Positions 1-7,116 of a stretch of 38,088 bases of DNA are shown in pieces. Position 1 is the first letter of the stretch; every line of letters begins with the position of its first letter. The notes under the pieces were generated by a model. That model did no database searches. It was not told the origin of the DNA and worked only from the letters and a program-made list of their open reading frames with translations. Made by a program: the position numbers and the translations under genes. The stretch comes from Acidimicrobiia bacterium. Lineage in GTDB: Bacteria > Actinomycetota > Acidimicrobiia > IMCC26256 > JAMXLJ01. The DNA lies in assembly GCA_024281095.1 (NCBI GenBank), contig JAMXLJ010000025.1:1-38088 (forward strand). Reading direction: 5' to 3'.

Positions 1-250
1 TCGGCATGTCCGCGAGGAACAGTGCCATCACACCGTCGCCGACATACTTGTCGATGATGGCGTCGTGCGCCATCAACGCGTCCGCGGCCAGACGATAGAA
101 CTCCGCGCAGCCAGCCGCGACCTGCTCAGGCGTTCTGTCGCCCGACCATGCAGTGAAGCCGCGCAGGTCCGCGAAGAACACCCCGACTTGGCGGTGGTGA
201 CCACCTTCAGGTACCGATTCGAAGCACGCGTACCAACACGCACGCATCAT
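1..250 (-). CDS. Class III adenylate/guanylate cyclase, 5' part (runs off the left edge)
   Basis: Reading the minus strand from 250 gives about 83 codons that continue past position 1. The family converts ATP or GTP to the cyclic nucleotide. The visible part carries the cyclase catalytic start: a first metal-binding Asp in VFFADLRGFT, and further on KYVGDGVMALF, with the purine-selecting Lys and second metal-binding Asp region. The frame is closed by a TGA at 323-325; the ATG at 248-250, directly followed by a second ATG, is the first good start. This leaves only about 25 residues before the catalytic domain, so there is no N-terminal sensor domain unless the gene starts at a non-standard codon. 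The Trp/Cys-rich lead-in (ACWYACFESVPEGG) may be a short linker. The C-terminal half and any downstream domains are outside the window. Confidence 0.82.
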   Translation of the reverse strand, partial: MMRACWYACFESVPEGGHHRQVGVFFADLRGFTAWSGDRTPEQVAAGCAEFYRLAADALMAHDAIIDKYVGDGVMALFLADMP

Positions 251-518
251 GCCCACCCGGTGCTCGCTATGCGAGCGGCTGTCCCTCCCAAGTGCTCGGA
301 GCGACAGACCAGTAGGGACGTCTCACAGGTACGGGGTAGATGCCATGCGACTCCCTCGTCCACGCACCACGGAGGAGGAGATGCTCGCCACCATGCTGGT
401 GGCCGAACTCGCCTTTGCGATCAACTCGTTGGTCGCATTCGCGTGTCCGGCCCGGCGCAGCGTCGGGTGTCGACACTGCGGACGGCCGTCGCGTTCCATG
501 TCGGCCTGTCGTGGTTCG

Positions 519-656
519 TCAGGATCGTTGCACCACCTCGGCGACATGGCCTTCCGGGTCGCCGATGAACCCGACGAGCTTTACGCCGGCCAGCTGGGGA
601 TCGTGCGGTTCGGCGAGAACGTCGGCGACGGCGTAGCGGGGCACGTACTCAGTCAT
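519..656 (-). pseudogene. Possible remnant of a VOC (glyoxalase-like) gene, C-terminal half only
   Basis: A 45-codon frame starting at ATG 656 has strong third-position G/C bias. It ends with a stretch resembling the last strands of vicinal-oxygen-chelate proteins: an AEPHDP segment, then GVKLVGFIGDPEGHVAEVVQ, where DPEGH...E matches the usual DPdGn/h..E metal-binding end of the fold. The N-terminal half of such a domain is missing, and upstream sequence in the same frame looks non-coding. Either this is a decayed fragment or a very short real gene. A complete VOC gene lies about 1.3 kb away at 1927. Confidence 0.35.
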
Positions 657-884
657 ACCCGTGCCGTTGCGACACAACGCGAGGTGCGCCCGGCCGCCCG
701 TTGGCCGAGGCCCCACAACCCTCGGCCTTGGGCGGTTACCCACTCGACTCTGTCGACCCTGCGTGCGACGTTGCGATGACCTGCTCGCCATTGCCGCGTT
801 CCAGCAACGCGACGCCATCATGTTCGACTCTGGTCCGCCCTCGCTGGAGTAGTGGCGGCTGTCGCAGGCGGCCGGGTTCGGTCA

Positions 885-890
885 TAGGCT
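885..890 (+). promoter_or_regulatory. -10 element TAGGCT of a probable leaderless transcript
   Basis: TAGGCT fits the actinobacterial TANNNT -10 and ends exactly 6 bases before the GTG at 897, so transcription would begin at or within a base of the start codon. No good -35 is visible. The same arrangement recurs at several other genes in the window. Confidence 0.5.
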
Positions 891-896
891 GCGGCC

Positions 897-1832
897 GTGG
901 CCGACGACCTCGCGGTCCAACTGGTGGACGGGCTCAACGCCACCTACGGCGTGCACCCGGGGCACAGGGCCGCGCACGCCAAGGGCGTGCTCTGCTCCGG
1001 AACGTTCACGCCGACACCGGCCGCAGCCGCGTTGAGCCGCGCACCACATCTCGCGGGGCCTGCAGTCCGGACGCACGTGCGGTTCTCGAACGGGAGCGGC
1101 AACCCGGATGTCGCCGACGCCGTGCGCGATGCACGCGGCATGGCGATCAAGATGTACCTCGACGGCGGCGCGACGACCGACATCGTTGCGTTGTCGATTC
1201 CGGTCTTCTTCAGCCGGACGCCTGCGGATCTCGTCGCGTTCAACGCCGCGCGCCGTCCCGACCCGGCCACTGGCGGACCGGATATGGCCAGGGTCGGCGC
1301 GTTCCTCGCCGAGCACCCGGAAACCGTGCCCGCAGTGACCGCGGCGGTCACGCATCCGATCCCGGCGAGCTACGCGACGCTCGAGTACCACGCGTTGCAC
1401 ACGTTCGGTTTCGTCGACGACGCGGACCGCCTTCGCTACGCTCGGTATCACCTGCGCCCTACCGCCGGGCCGGCGTACCTCAGCGACGCGGACGCGGCCG
1501 GGTGCGCGCCGAACTACCTCGCCGAGGAGCTCGCGGAACGACTCGGGCGCGGCCCGGTGGGCTTCGGCCTTGAGCTCGTGCTCGCCAGCCCCGGCGACCC
1601 GATCGACGATCCGACCGCGCAGTGGCCCGACGGCCGGGAACGCGTCGTGATCGGCCGCGTGGACGTCGTCGCGCTCGCGCACGACCGCGAGGTCGGCGAC
1701 GACGTGCTCGTGTTCGACCCGACCCGCGTGCCTGACGGGATCACACTCAGCAACGACGCGATCCTCCGCGCGCGTCCCGAGGCGTACTCCGTATCGGTCG
1801 CGCGTCGAACCTCGACGGCCCCGACCGTTTGA
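897..1832 (+). CDS. Catalase-related haem peroxidase
   Basis: This 311-residue protein belongs to the small catalase-related group that uses haem to remove peroxides. The distal His lies in HAKG (about residue 27). The stretch RFSNGSGNPDVADAVRDARG corresponds to the conserved catalase strand with its Asn. PASYATLEYHALHTFGFVD matches the region lining the haem. The proximal end is FDPTR...DGITLSNDAILRARPEAYSVS, where R-x-x-x-Y (Tyr near 296) is the expected axial haem ligand. The length fits the roughly 300-residue stand-alone group rather than the 480-700-residue true catalases. It starts with GTG and has no ribosome binding site but a -10 six bases upstream. A VOC gene follows 94 bases later under its own promoter. 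A cytoplasmic peroxide-defence role is inferred. Confidence 0.88.
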   Translation: MADDLAVQLVDGLNATYGVHPGHRAAHAKGVLCSGTFTPTPAAAALSRAPHLAGPAVRTHVRFSNGSGNPDVADAVRDARGMAIKMYLDGGATTDIVALSIPVFFSRTPADLVAFNAARRPDPATGGPDMARVGAFLAEHPETVPAVTAAVTHPIPASYATLEYHALHTFGFVDDADRLRYARYHLRPTAGPAYLSDADAAGCAPNYLAEELAERLGRGPVGFGLELVLASPGDPIDDPTAQWPDGRERVVIGRVDVVALAHDREVGDDVLVFDPTRVPDGITLSNDAILRARPEAYSVSVARRTSTAPTV

Positions 1833-1914
1833 CCTCCGATCCGGATCGGGCGGCGGGCCGCCATCGCCCCGTCGACCGGGATCAAGTTCCGGGACCGCCG
1901 CGCCGCCCGGACAG

Positions 1915-1920
1915 TACGAT
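1915..1920 (+). promoter_or_regulatory. -10 element TACGAT of a probable leaderless transcript
   Basis: TACGAT sits 6 bases before the GTG at 1927, the same spacing as at 897, 7117, 14623 and 28735. There is no ribosome binding site between it and the gene. Confidence 0.5.
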
Positions 1921-1926
1921 CGCCGC

Positions 1927-2310
1927 GTGGCTGAGCCCGCGTCCGCCCGACCTGCGGTCACGCTGCGGACGTTCGCACCAATCTTCCCTGTCAGCGACCT
2001 TGCCACGTCGCTGGCGTATTACGCGCGCCTCGGGTTCGCGACGAGCGAGTACACGGGCGACAGCGCGGCCGGTGGGTACGGTTTCGCCCGCCGCGACGGC
2101 GTCGAGCTCCAACTCGGCACCGTCCCCGCCGGTCGAACGACGTCGCCAACGACCGCCTACCTGTACGTGGATGATGCCGACGCGCTCGCGGCCGAGTGGC
2201 GCGAGACCGGCGCGGACGTCCGAGCGCCCGAGGACACGCCGTGGGGTCAGCGCGAAGGCGTGGTGATCGACCCGGACGCCAACATCATTCGCTTCGGCTC
2301 ACCGCTCTGA
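1927..2310 (+). CDS. VOC-family (glyoxalase/bleomycin-resistance fold) protein
   Basis: A 127-residue single-domain protein of the vicinal oxygen chelate superfamily. APIFPVSDLATSLAYYARLGF is the typical first beta-alpha unit (paired domain start, Y-x-LGF). GFARRDGVELQLG, AYLYVDDADALAAEW and the closing DPDANIIRFGSPL follow in the expected order. Family members bind a divalent metal and act as lyases, isomerases, dioxygenases or drug-binding resistance proteins; nothing here fixes the substrate. The bleomycin-binding-like subgroup is a reasonable guess from the length and the FARRDGVELQL segment. The GTG start is chosen because the -10 hexamer lies 6 bases ahead of it. Confidence 0.82.
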   Translation: MAEPASARPAVTLRTFAPIFPVSDLATSLAYYARLGFATSEYTGDSAAGGYGFARRDGVELQLGTVPAGRTTSPTTAYLYVDDADALAAEWRETGADVRAPEDTPWGQREGVVIDPDANIIRFGSPL

Positions 2311-2504
2311 AGCCGACGCGACAGGGACATCACAGCGGTGGAGCCGTCGGCCGTCATGCGTCGCGACCGCGCTTCGCACCGAGGCGCGTGGGCAATGGAC
2401 GTAGGGTCCAATGTCTCACCGCATGGGCTTGAGGTTGGTGACCGGGACCTCACATGTGCGTTGACGACTTGACGATGGCGGCGTAACAGCAGCAGCATCC
2501 GGTG

Positions 2505-3356
2505 ATGAAGCGTCGGTTGCTGCTCGCGGTGGGTGTTGTCGCAATACTCGCAGCCGGATGCGACTGGCCGAACGTCGTCCCGCCCGGCGCGGCGCCGTTG
2601 CGGTACCGGGACCCGATCTTCAACGCGGTCACGGTGACGTCCAACGTGACGTACGGCAGCGCGGTGAATCTGGAGAACCAGACGGTCACCTTGCATCTCG
2701 ACGTGTACCAGCCGGCAGGCGACACGGTCAGTCTTCGGCCGGCGATCGTGTGGGTTCACGGCGGCTCGTTCTGCTGCGGCGATAAGACCTCGCCCGAGCT
2801 CGTCGACGAGGCGACGACATTCTCCAAGGAGGGCTACCTCAACGTCTCGATCAACTATCGGCTCGAGTCGCCGGGCTGCTCAGGGTCATTCTCAAATTGC
2901 GTCGCCGCGATTCAGGAGGCCGCGGCTGATGCGCAGACCGCGGTGCGCTTCCTTCGAACGAACGCAGCAACCTACGGCATCGACCCGGACCGCATCGCGA
3001 TCGGCGGCTCGTCCGCGGGTGCGATCACCGCGCTGAACGTGGGCTACTCATCTTCCGAGGATCCATCCGCGCGGGTGCGAGCCGCGGTCTCGCTGTCGGG
3101 TGCGCAACTCGTCGTCGGCACGATCTCGCCGGGCGACGCTCCGGCCATCGACTTTCACTGCACGACCGACCCACTCGTGGCGTATCAGTGGGCGGTTACC
3201 ACGATCAACACGGCACGAGCTCAGGGTCTGGATGCGTTCCTCGAGTCGTGGAACGAGACGTGTCATGTGCCCTATTCCGAGCACCGGCAACAGATCCTCG
3301 ATCAATCTCGGAACTTCTTGTGGTGGGAGATGGACCTTGCCCACGCCGCAACCTAA
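2505..3356 (+). CDS. Exported lipoprotein carboxylesterase (alpha/beta hydrolase)
   Basis: A 283-residue protein with a basic N-terminus, hydrophobic core and lipobox LAAGC (Cys about residue 19), so it is predicted to be lipid-anchored outside the membrane. The mature part is an esterase/lipase-type alpha/beta hydrolase: oxyanion-hole motif VWVHGGSF, then the nucleophile elbow GGSSAG. A His in the C-terminal CHVPYSEH region is the probable catalytic base. DVYQP before the oxyanion hole is typical of the feruloyl-esterase/carboxylesterase (BD-FAE-like) group. ATG 2505 is preferred; GTG at 2502 is directly in frame before it. No strong ribosome binding site is seen. The substrate is unknown; extracellular ester hydrolysis is inferred. 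Confidence 0.85.
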   Translation: MKRRLLLAVGVVAILAAGCDWPNVVPPGAAPLRYRDPIFNAVTVTSNVTYGSAVNLENQTVTLHLDVYQPAGDTVSLRPAIVWVHGGSFCCGDKTSPELVDEATTFSKEGYLNVSINYRLESPGCSGSFSNCVAAIQEAAADAQTAVRFLRTNAATYGIDPDRIAIGGSSAGAITALNVGYSSSEDPSARVRAAVSLSGAQLVVGTISPGDAPAIDFHCTTDPLVAYQWAVTTINTARAQGLDAFLESWNETCHVPYSEHRQQILDQSRNFLWWEMDLAHAAT

Positions 3357-3944
3357 CGACCCCACCGGGTAGCCGACATAGCGAGCAGCACGCCGCTGCC
3401 TGGCAACGCGTGCCGATGGGACAGCTTGCCGATCCTGGGCGTGTTGGGACGATCCGCTGCAACGCTGCAATGTCCATGCCGGTCGACATCACCGGGGCAA
3501 GCTGCCACATTCGGATCGACCGTTCGTCGTAAAACCGGCTGCCCCGCGTGTCCCTGCGGGGCATACCCGTTTCCGCACTGGCCCGCCAGCGGCAGGTGTA
3601 CCTGGCCCGACCCGTATGTCGGTCGTGCGATCAGGGCTGAGGAGTATCAGGGGAACGCGGGCCGAACGTGGATCTCTGCCTGGCGCAGAAGTACTGGCCT
3701 CGTGCGCTGGCGAGCGTGACTGACGGCGCTCTCAGGGAGACCGCGTCGATAGAGGCGCTGGCAGGGACTCCGTACCCGTGCGCGCACGCTCCAAGCCTTC
3801 GAGAGTGGGCGACGTGCCGCCGCCGGGCCGATGCCGAGACCGTGACGCGGTTTCACCGCTCGAGCGACAGGCTGGTCTGAACAGGCAAGGTTCTGTGCTG
3901 AAAGAGCGATGTGCAAGGCTCTCGGAGCCTATTTCCGCTGGTCG
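3357..3944. other. Gene-poor stretch, no gene recognised
   Basis: About 590 bases between the esterase and the tRNA. Short open frames occur in several phases but none shows a known motif, ribosome binding site or sustained codon bias. An 8-bp stem (TGCCCCGC/GCGGGGCA, 3540-3563, 8-base loop) is present without a T-run. I looked for a duplicated tRNA 3' end that would mark an integrated element and did not find one. Confidence 0.5.
3916..3930 (-). terminator. Small hairpin just downstream of the tRNA
   Basis: AGGCTC/GAGCCT (6-bp stem, 3-base loop) begins about 15 bases past the tRNA 3' end on the minus strand. It could help end or process the tRNA transcript, but there is no T-run, so this is a weak call. 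Confidence 0.25.
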
Positions 3945-4017
3945 TGGGCGTTGAGGGTCTCGATCCCCCGACCTCCTCCTTGTAAGGGAGGCGCTCTTCC
4001 AACTGAGCTAAACGCCC
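3945..4017 (-). tRNA. tRNA-Val (anticodon UAC)
   Basis: On the minus strand a complete 73-base cloverleaf can be folded. It has a 7-bp acceptor stem (GGGCGTT/AACGCCC), D stem GCTC/GAGC, anticodon stem CCTCC/GGAGG around loop CTTACAA (anticodon TAC, reading GUA valine codons), a five-base variable loop, a 5-bp T stem with one G-U pair, and discriminator A. CCA is not encoded. The T loop reads ATCGAGA, i.e. A rather than the usual T at position 54, a mild oddity. A TAACGT -10 lies 10 bases upstream of the 5' end. Confidence 0.95.
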
Positions 4018-4027
4018 GAGCGCGATC

Positions 4028-4033
4028 ACGTTA
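4028..4033 (-). promoter_or_regulatory. Probable -10 of the tRNA-Val gene
   Basis: On the minus strand the hexamer is TAACGT, ending 10 bases before the first base of the tRNA. The -35 region is GC-rich and unconvincing. Confidence 0.4.
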
Positions 4034-4087
4034 GTGGTGCCGCGCGCCGCCGCGACTCGACGCGTCGGGCCCGTGCGATTGACCGCC

Positions 4088-4158
4088 GGCGGGCCGGGGC
4101 TCGTAGGTGGAGCGACGGGGGGACGCGCCCCACGACGTCGACGTCACCCCGGCCCGCC
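4088..4158 (-). terminator. 12-bp inverted repeat downstream of whiB7
   Basis: GGCGGGCCGGGG (4088-4099) is perfectly complementary to CCCCGGCCCGCC (4147-4158), with a 47-base middle that itself contains a GGGG/CCCC pair. It lies 25-95 bases past the stop of the WhiB gene and before the tRNA promoter. A very stable structure at the end of the whiB transcript is plausible. No T-run follows, so it would be a U-less terminator or mRNA-stabilising structure. Confidence 0.4.
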
Positions 4159-4182
4159 TTGGCGGTTGATCCGGGTGCCGCG

Positions 4183-4497
4183 TCACGCGATCTGCGGCAC
4201 GGGCAACTCGGTTGGCTCGGGACGGACCTTCGGCGGCCGGCCCCGTTTCCGCTTCTGCGCGAGGACCTTCCCGTTGGCGAGCAGCTCCCCGCCCCAGACG
4301 CCCCAGGGCTCACGCCGAGCCAGCGCCGCGTCGAGGCATTCCTCGCGCACGGGGCAGGCCCGGCAGAACTGCTTCGCCGCGGCGATGTCGTCGAGCTGCT
4401 CGGAGAAGAACAGCTCCACCAACGACGCGGCACCGTCGCGGCACAAGGCATCGGCCCGCCACGGTTCCTCGGTTGTGATCAAGTCCAGGGCGAACAT
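4183..4497 (-). CDS. whiB7: WhiB7/WblC-type transcriptional regulator
   Basis: A 104-residue WhiB-family iron-sulfur protein. The four cluster-binding cysteines are at 19, 45, 48 and 54 in the C...CxxC...C pattern, followed by the turn EPWGVWGGE (63-71), which in this family contacts the primary sigma factor. After it comes KRKRGRPPK, an AT-hook (RGRP core at 85-88). The AT-hook is what separates WhiB7/WblC from other WhiB proteins; in mycobacteria and Streptomyces WhiB7 activates ribosome-protection, efflux and drug-modification genes in response to translation inhibitors. The tail (residues 91-104) is longer than in the mycobacterial protein. The ATG at 4497 has a clear AGGAG 8 bases upstream. 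The 5' leader holds an upstream ORF, antiterminator and terminator, the architecture known for whiB7. Assignment to WhiB7 is by motif and leader, not by tree. Confidence 0.85.
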   Translation of the reverse strand: MFALDLITTEEPWRADALCRDGAASLVELFFSEQLDDIAAAKQFCRACPVREECLDAALARREPWGVWGGELLANGKVLAQKRKRGRPPKVRPEPTELPVPQIA

Positions 4498-4583
4498 CGC
4501 CTCTGCTCCTGTCGGTCGGTTCGGTGCTCGGTGTTCCTGTGCCTTGGAGTTCCTTGCTTCGGGTCAGGGCGGCGATTTCGGGC

Positions 4584-4618
4584 AAACAAAAAGGCCGCCG
4601 GGTTGTCCCGACGGCCTC
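4584..4618 (-). terminator. Intrinsic terminator (attenuator) in the whiB7 leader
   Basis: On the minus strand GGCCGTCGGG - ACAA - CCCGGCGGCC forms a 10-bp stem (one G-U pair) with a 4-base loop, directly followed by TTTTTGTTT. This is the strongest Rho-independent terminator in the window. It lies between the upstream ORF stop (4642) and the WhiB start (4497), so it must be read through for WhiB to be made. Confidence 0.9.
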
Positions 4619-4672
4619 GGTGGGTTGCTGTAGCGGGAGCGCTACGGCGAGTCGACCCGGGACCGTCGGGAC
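4605..4672 (-). promoter_or_regulatory. Antiterminator pairing in the whiB7 leader
   Basis: In the transcript, GTCCCGACGG (4672 to 4663) is a perfect 10-base complement of CCGTCGGGAC (4614 to 4605). The latter covers most of the 5' arm of the terminator stem and the first loop bases, so the two pairings exclude each other. The upstream partner lies inside the upstream ORF, at codons 48-51 (Pro-Ser-Arg-Arg), so ribosome position could decide which structure forms. A second small hairpin, GTAGCG-CTCC-CGCTAC, spans the upstream ORF stop codon. Confidence 0.75.
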
Positions 4673-4815
4673 GGGTGGTGCTTCGGGTCGGTCGTGACGC
4701 CGAGAATCGGCAGCGCCGACCACGAAGCCGAGGGCATACGGCACGCGGCGAACGGCCGGACGCGCGCGCCACCCGCGGCGGCCATGTTCTGGCGCTGTGC
4801 CGCAGGTGCCGTCAT
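4642..4815 (-). CDS. Upstream leader ORF (57 residues) of whiB7
   Basis: ATG at 4815, preceded by GGAGGG with about 10 bases spacing, opens a 57-codon frame that ends with TAG 24 bases before the terminator stem. It is rich in Ala, Arg, Ser and Pro (start MTAPAAQRQNM, end SRVDSP) and resembles no enzyme or regulator. Its value is positional: it has a better ribosome binding site than many real genes here and contains the antiterminator strand. In known whiB7 leaders, drug-slowed translation of such an ORF lets the antiterminator form. The same role is inferred here. A longer in-frame reading upstream to 5184 exists but overlaps the divergent gene and lacks a start signal. Confidence 0.7.
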   Translation of the reverse strand: MTAPAAQRQNMAAAGGARVRPFAACRMPSASWSALPILGVTTDPKHHPSRRSRVDSP

Positions 4816-4923
4816 TGCGGTGATCCCTCCGTCTCGTTCCGTCTGGGGCGCGCCGTCTCGGACGCGGACTGTTGCTCGGCCCAAAAAGGCCGTGGACAGA
4901 GGCAACCAGAGCCCACCCATGGG

Positions 4924-4938
4924 TGTCAACCGAATATT
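4924..4938 (-). promoter_or_regulatory. whiB7 promoter: AT-rich box plus TTGACA
   Basis: On the minus strand AATATT (4938-4933) lies exactly 3 bases before a perfect -35 hexamer TTGACA (4929-4924). For mycobacterial whiB7, autoactivation depends on an AT-rich sequence 3 bases upstream of the -35, bound by the AT-hook; the match is exact in spacing. No canonical -10 follows at 17-18 bases (GTTGCC or TTGCCT), as expected of an activator-dependent promoter. The leader from here to the WhiB start would be about 400 bases. Confidence 0.7.
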
Positions 4939-5071
4939 CGGCGCCTCCCCACCCGCAGCGCTGGTCAGGCGTCGAATCCGCAGTTTGAAGGCCCCCGGAG
5001 CTCGGAACGCTGTAGGTGAGGACTCGGGCCGAGGTCGGCGGCCCACTGCGCGCGGCGGCGGAGAGCCTGTG

Positions 5072-7066
5072 ATGCCAGACGAAGGGGGGAGAGGCACGGA
5101 GTTTTCGCGCGCTCCGGGCGTCCACCGGCTCGGGTACCGGCCGGCCCTCGACGGCATCCGCGCCCTGGCGGTGCTCGCGGTCATCGCCTACCACTACGAC
5201 TACAGCTGGGCGAAGGGCGGCTTCCTCGGCGTCGACGCCTTCTTCGTCCTGTCGGGCTTCCTGATCACCACACTCCTCGTGCTGGAGTTCCGCGAGCACG
5301 AGACCATCCGCCTCGTCGCCTTCTGGGGCCGCCGGGCGCGGCGCCTCCTTCCGGCGCTGTTCCTCGTCCTGCTCTTCGTCGCGCTCTACACCCGACACGA
5401 TGTCGCGCCCTGGCAGCGGCCGGTGTTTCGCAACGACGGGCTCGCGAGCCTCTTCTACGTCGCCAACTGGCGGTTCATCTTCACGAAGCAGTCGTACTTC
5501 GAGCTGTTCACCGGCGCTTCACCACTGCGGCACATGTGGTCCCTCGCGATCGAGGAGCAGTTCTATCTGATCTGGCCGCTCGTGGTGCTGCTCTGCGTGC
5601 AACTCGGCCGCGGTTCACTTCGGTTGCTCACGACGGTGTGCGTGACCGGAGCCTTGGCCTCGATTGCGGTGATGGCCGCCACGTACAACGCCGGCGATCC
5701 CACACGCGCCTACTTCGGCACTGATGCGCGAGCCCACAGCCTTCTCGTCGGCGCGCTCCTGTCGATCGTCCTCCTGGTGCGCGCGCCGCGCCCGCGATCC
5801 CGGCGGGTCGTTCAGCCACTCGGGATCATTGCCGCGGCGGCGATCGTCGTGTCATGGACGCTCGTATCCGGTTCGTCGCGGGGCTACTACCACGGCGGCT
5901 CGGCCGTCTACGCGCTCGCGGTCGCGGCAGTGATCGCGGCAACGCTGCAAGGCGGTGTGTTGGGCCGCGCCCTTGCCGCGCAACCGCTCGTGTGGATCGG
6001 TCGCATCTCGTACGGGCTGTATCTGTGGCACTGGCCGATCAATGTCTGGCTCACACCGACACGGGCGGGAGCGCACGGCGATGCGCTGAACCTGTCCCGG
6101 CTCGGCGCGACATTCGCAGCGGCAACCGTCTCGTACTACGTCGTCGAGCGACCCGTCCGGATGCGGCGCTTCAGCTTCCCGGGCCGGCCCGCCGTCGCCG
6201 CCGCAGCTGCCGCGGGTGTCGCGTTCGCCATGGCCACGGCAGCCGCAGGAGCGGGCGCCGTGCAGGCGCCCCGATATATGTGGGTCTTCGGTCAGCCGAC
6301 CGCCTGCGGCGGGCCGTCCCGAGCGGAGCACAACGAAGCAGTCGCGGCGGCGCAACACATCGGCACTCCCGCCAAACCGTTGGCACGTCGTGTCCTGCTC
6401 GTCGGCGACTCACTCGCGTGCAGCCTGTTCCCGGGCATGTCGGTGATGGGACAACTCGCGGGCACAACCGTCGACCAAGGCGTCGTGACGGGTTGTGGGG
6501 TCGTGAGCGAAGCGACTGTCGACACCAACGGCGAGAGGAGCATGGCGACCACCGAGGTGTGCCACGACCTCGTCCAACATACCGAAGACCGTGCGCTGGC
6601 CCGCTCGCGCCCGGACGTCGTCGTCTGGTTCAGCGAGTGGGAGCGATTCAACATGAAGGTGGGTGGAAGCGTCGTGACGGCGGGAACACCCAACGCCGAC
6701 ACGTTGCTGCGGTCACGCATGGATGCGGCGTTCGCACGTCTCACGGCCGGGGGGGCCCATCTCGTGATCCTGACGGTGCCGTCGTTCACCGAGGGCACCG
6801 CGCTCGGGATCCAGACGACCCCCAACCCGACCCGCGACGCCGCCATCCTCCACTTGAACCGCCTGCTCCGGCGCTTCGCCGTGGCCCATCCCGGCCAGAT
6901 CTCCGTCGTCGACCTCGCCCGTCACGTCTGTCCGACCTTGTCGCCATGCACACCCGACGTCGACGGGCGCCGACCGCGCCCGGACGGGGCGCACTTCTCC
7001 CCCGCCGGTTCGGCGTGGGCGAGCAAGTGGGTCTTCGAACAGCTGGCCGCGTGCCTGAAGCGCTGA
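5072..7066 (+). CDS. Membrane O-acyltransferase with C-terminal SGNH domain (OatA-like)
   Basis: A 664-residue protein. Residues about 15-370 are an acyltransferase-3 domain: YRPALDGIRALAVL, then a His in YHYDYSWAKGGFLGVDAFFVLSG, the RRARRLLPAL basic loop, LRHMWSLAIEEQFYLIWP, and several hydrophobic helices up to GRISYGLYLWHWP. Residues about 440-664 form an extracytoplasmic SGNH/GDSL domain with VGDSLA (Ser near 444) and DGAHFSPAG (Asp/His pair). Such two-domain proteins move acyl groups across the membrane onto peptidoglycan or surface polysaccharide. ATG 5072 is chosen because GGAG lies 8 bases upstream (GTG 5069 is adjacent). An in-frame extension back to 4694 would run over the whiB7 leader. 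The gene diverges from whiB7. Confidence 0.87.
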   Translation: MPDEGGRGTEFSRAPGVHRLGYRPALDGIRALAVLAVIAYHYDYSWAKGGFLGVDAFFVLSGFLITTLLVLEFREHETIRLVAFWGRRARRLLPALFLVLLFVALYTRHDVAPWQRPVFRNDGLASLFYVANWRFIFTKQSYFELFTGASPLRHMWSLAIEEQFYLIWPLVVLLCVQLGRGSLRLLTTVCVTGALASIAVMAATYNAGDPTRAYFGTDARAHSLLVGALLSIVLLVRAPRPRSRRVVQPLGIIAAAAIVVSWTLVSGSSRGYYHGGSAVYALAVAAVIAATLQGGVLGRALAAQPLVWIGRISYGLYLWHWPINVWLTPTRAGAHGDALNLSRLGATFAAATVSYYVVERPVRMRRFSFPGRPAVAAAAAAGVAFAMATAAAGAGAVQAPRYMWVFGQPTACGGPSRAEHNEAVAAAQHIGTPAKPLARRVLLVGDSLACSLFPGMSVMGQLAGTTVDQGVVTGCGVVSEATVDTNGERSMATTEVCHDLVQHTEDRALARSRPDVVVWFSEWERFNMKVGGSVVTAGTPNADTLLRSRMDAAFARLTAGGAHLVILTVPSFTEGTALGIQTTPNPTRDAAILHLNRLLRRFAVAHPGQISVVDLARHVCPTLSPCTPDVDGRRPRPDGAHFSPAGSAWASKWVFEQLAACLKR

Positions 7067-7104
7067 GACCGCGCACTGGTCGGCGGGCGCTTGTCGTCGC
7101 GTCG

Positions 7105-7110
7105 TAGCCT
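7105..7110 (+). promoter_or_regulatory. -10 element TAGCCT of a probable leaderless transcript
   Basis: TAGCCT ends 6 bases before the ATG at 7117. It lies in the 50-base gap after the acyltransferase, so the hydrolase gene can be expressed independently. Confidence 0.5.
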
Positions 7111-7116
7111 GCCGCG

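Larger units (their letters stand above)
251..896. other. Gene-poor stretch with one probable gene remnant
   Basis: About 650 bases with no convincing full-length gene. Open frames exist on both strands but lack consistent third-position G/C bias, recognisable motifs and ribosome binding sites. The only coding-like patch is the short minus-strand frame at 519-656 described separately. A minus-strand frame at 323-547 lies in phase with the cyclase but ends in TGA 24 codons before its start; it shows no domain I recognise. The right end (885-890) holds the probable -10 of the catalase-like gene. Confidence 0.5.

Noticed and set aside
2461-2477. Two TTGACG boxes upstream of the lipoprotein esterase
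   Set aside because: They look like -35 hexamers, but no -10 lies at the right distance (the GCGTAA stretch does not fit).
3540-3563. 8-bp hairpin in the gene-poor stretch after the esterase
   Set aside because: No T-run and no gene end close by; stems of this size are common at this GC content.
3357-3944. Integrated element next to the tRNA
   Set aside because: No integrase, no repeated tRNA 3' end and no unusual composition was found.
4694-5071. In-frame N-terminal extension of the acyltransferase
   Set aside because: It would run through the whiB7 leader and promoter, has no domain, and ATG 5072 has a ribosome binding site at good distance.
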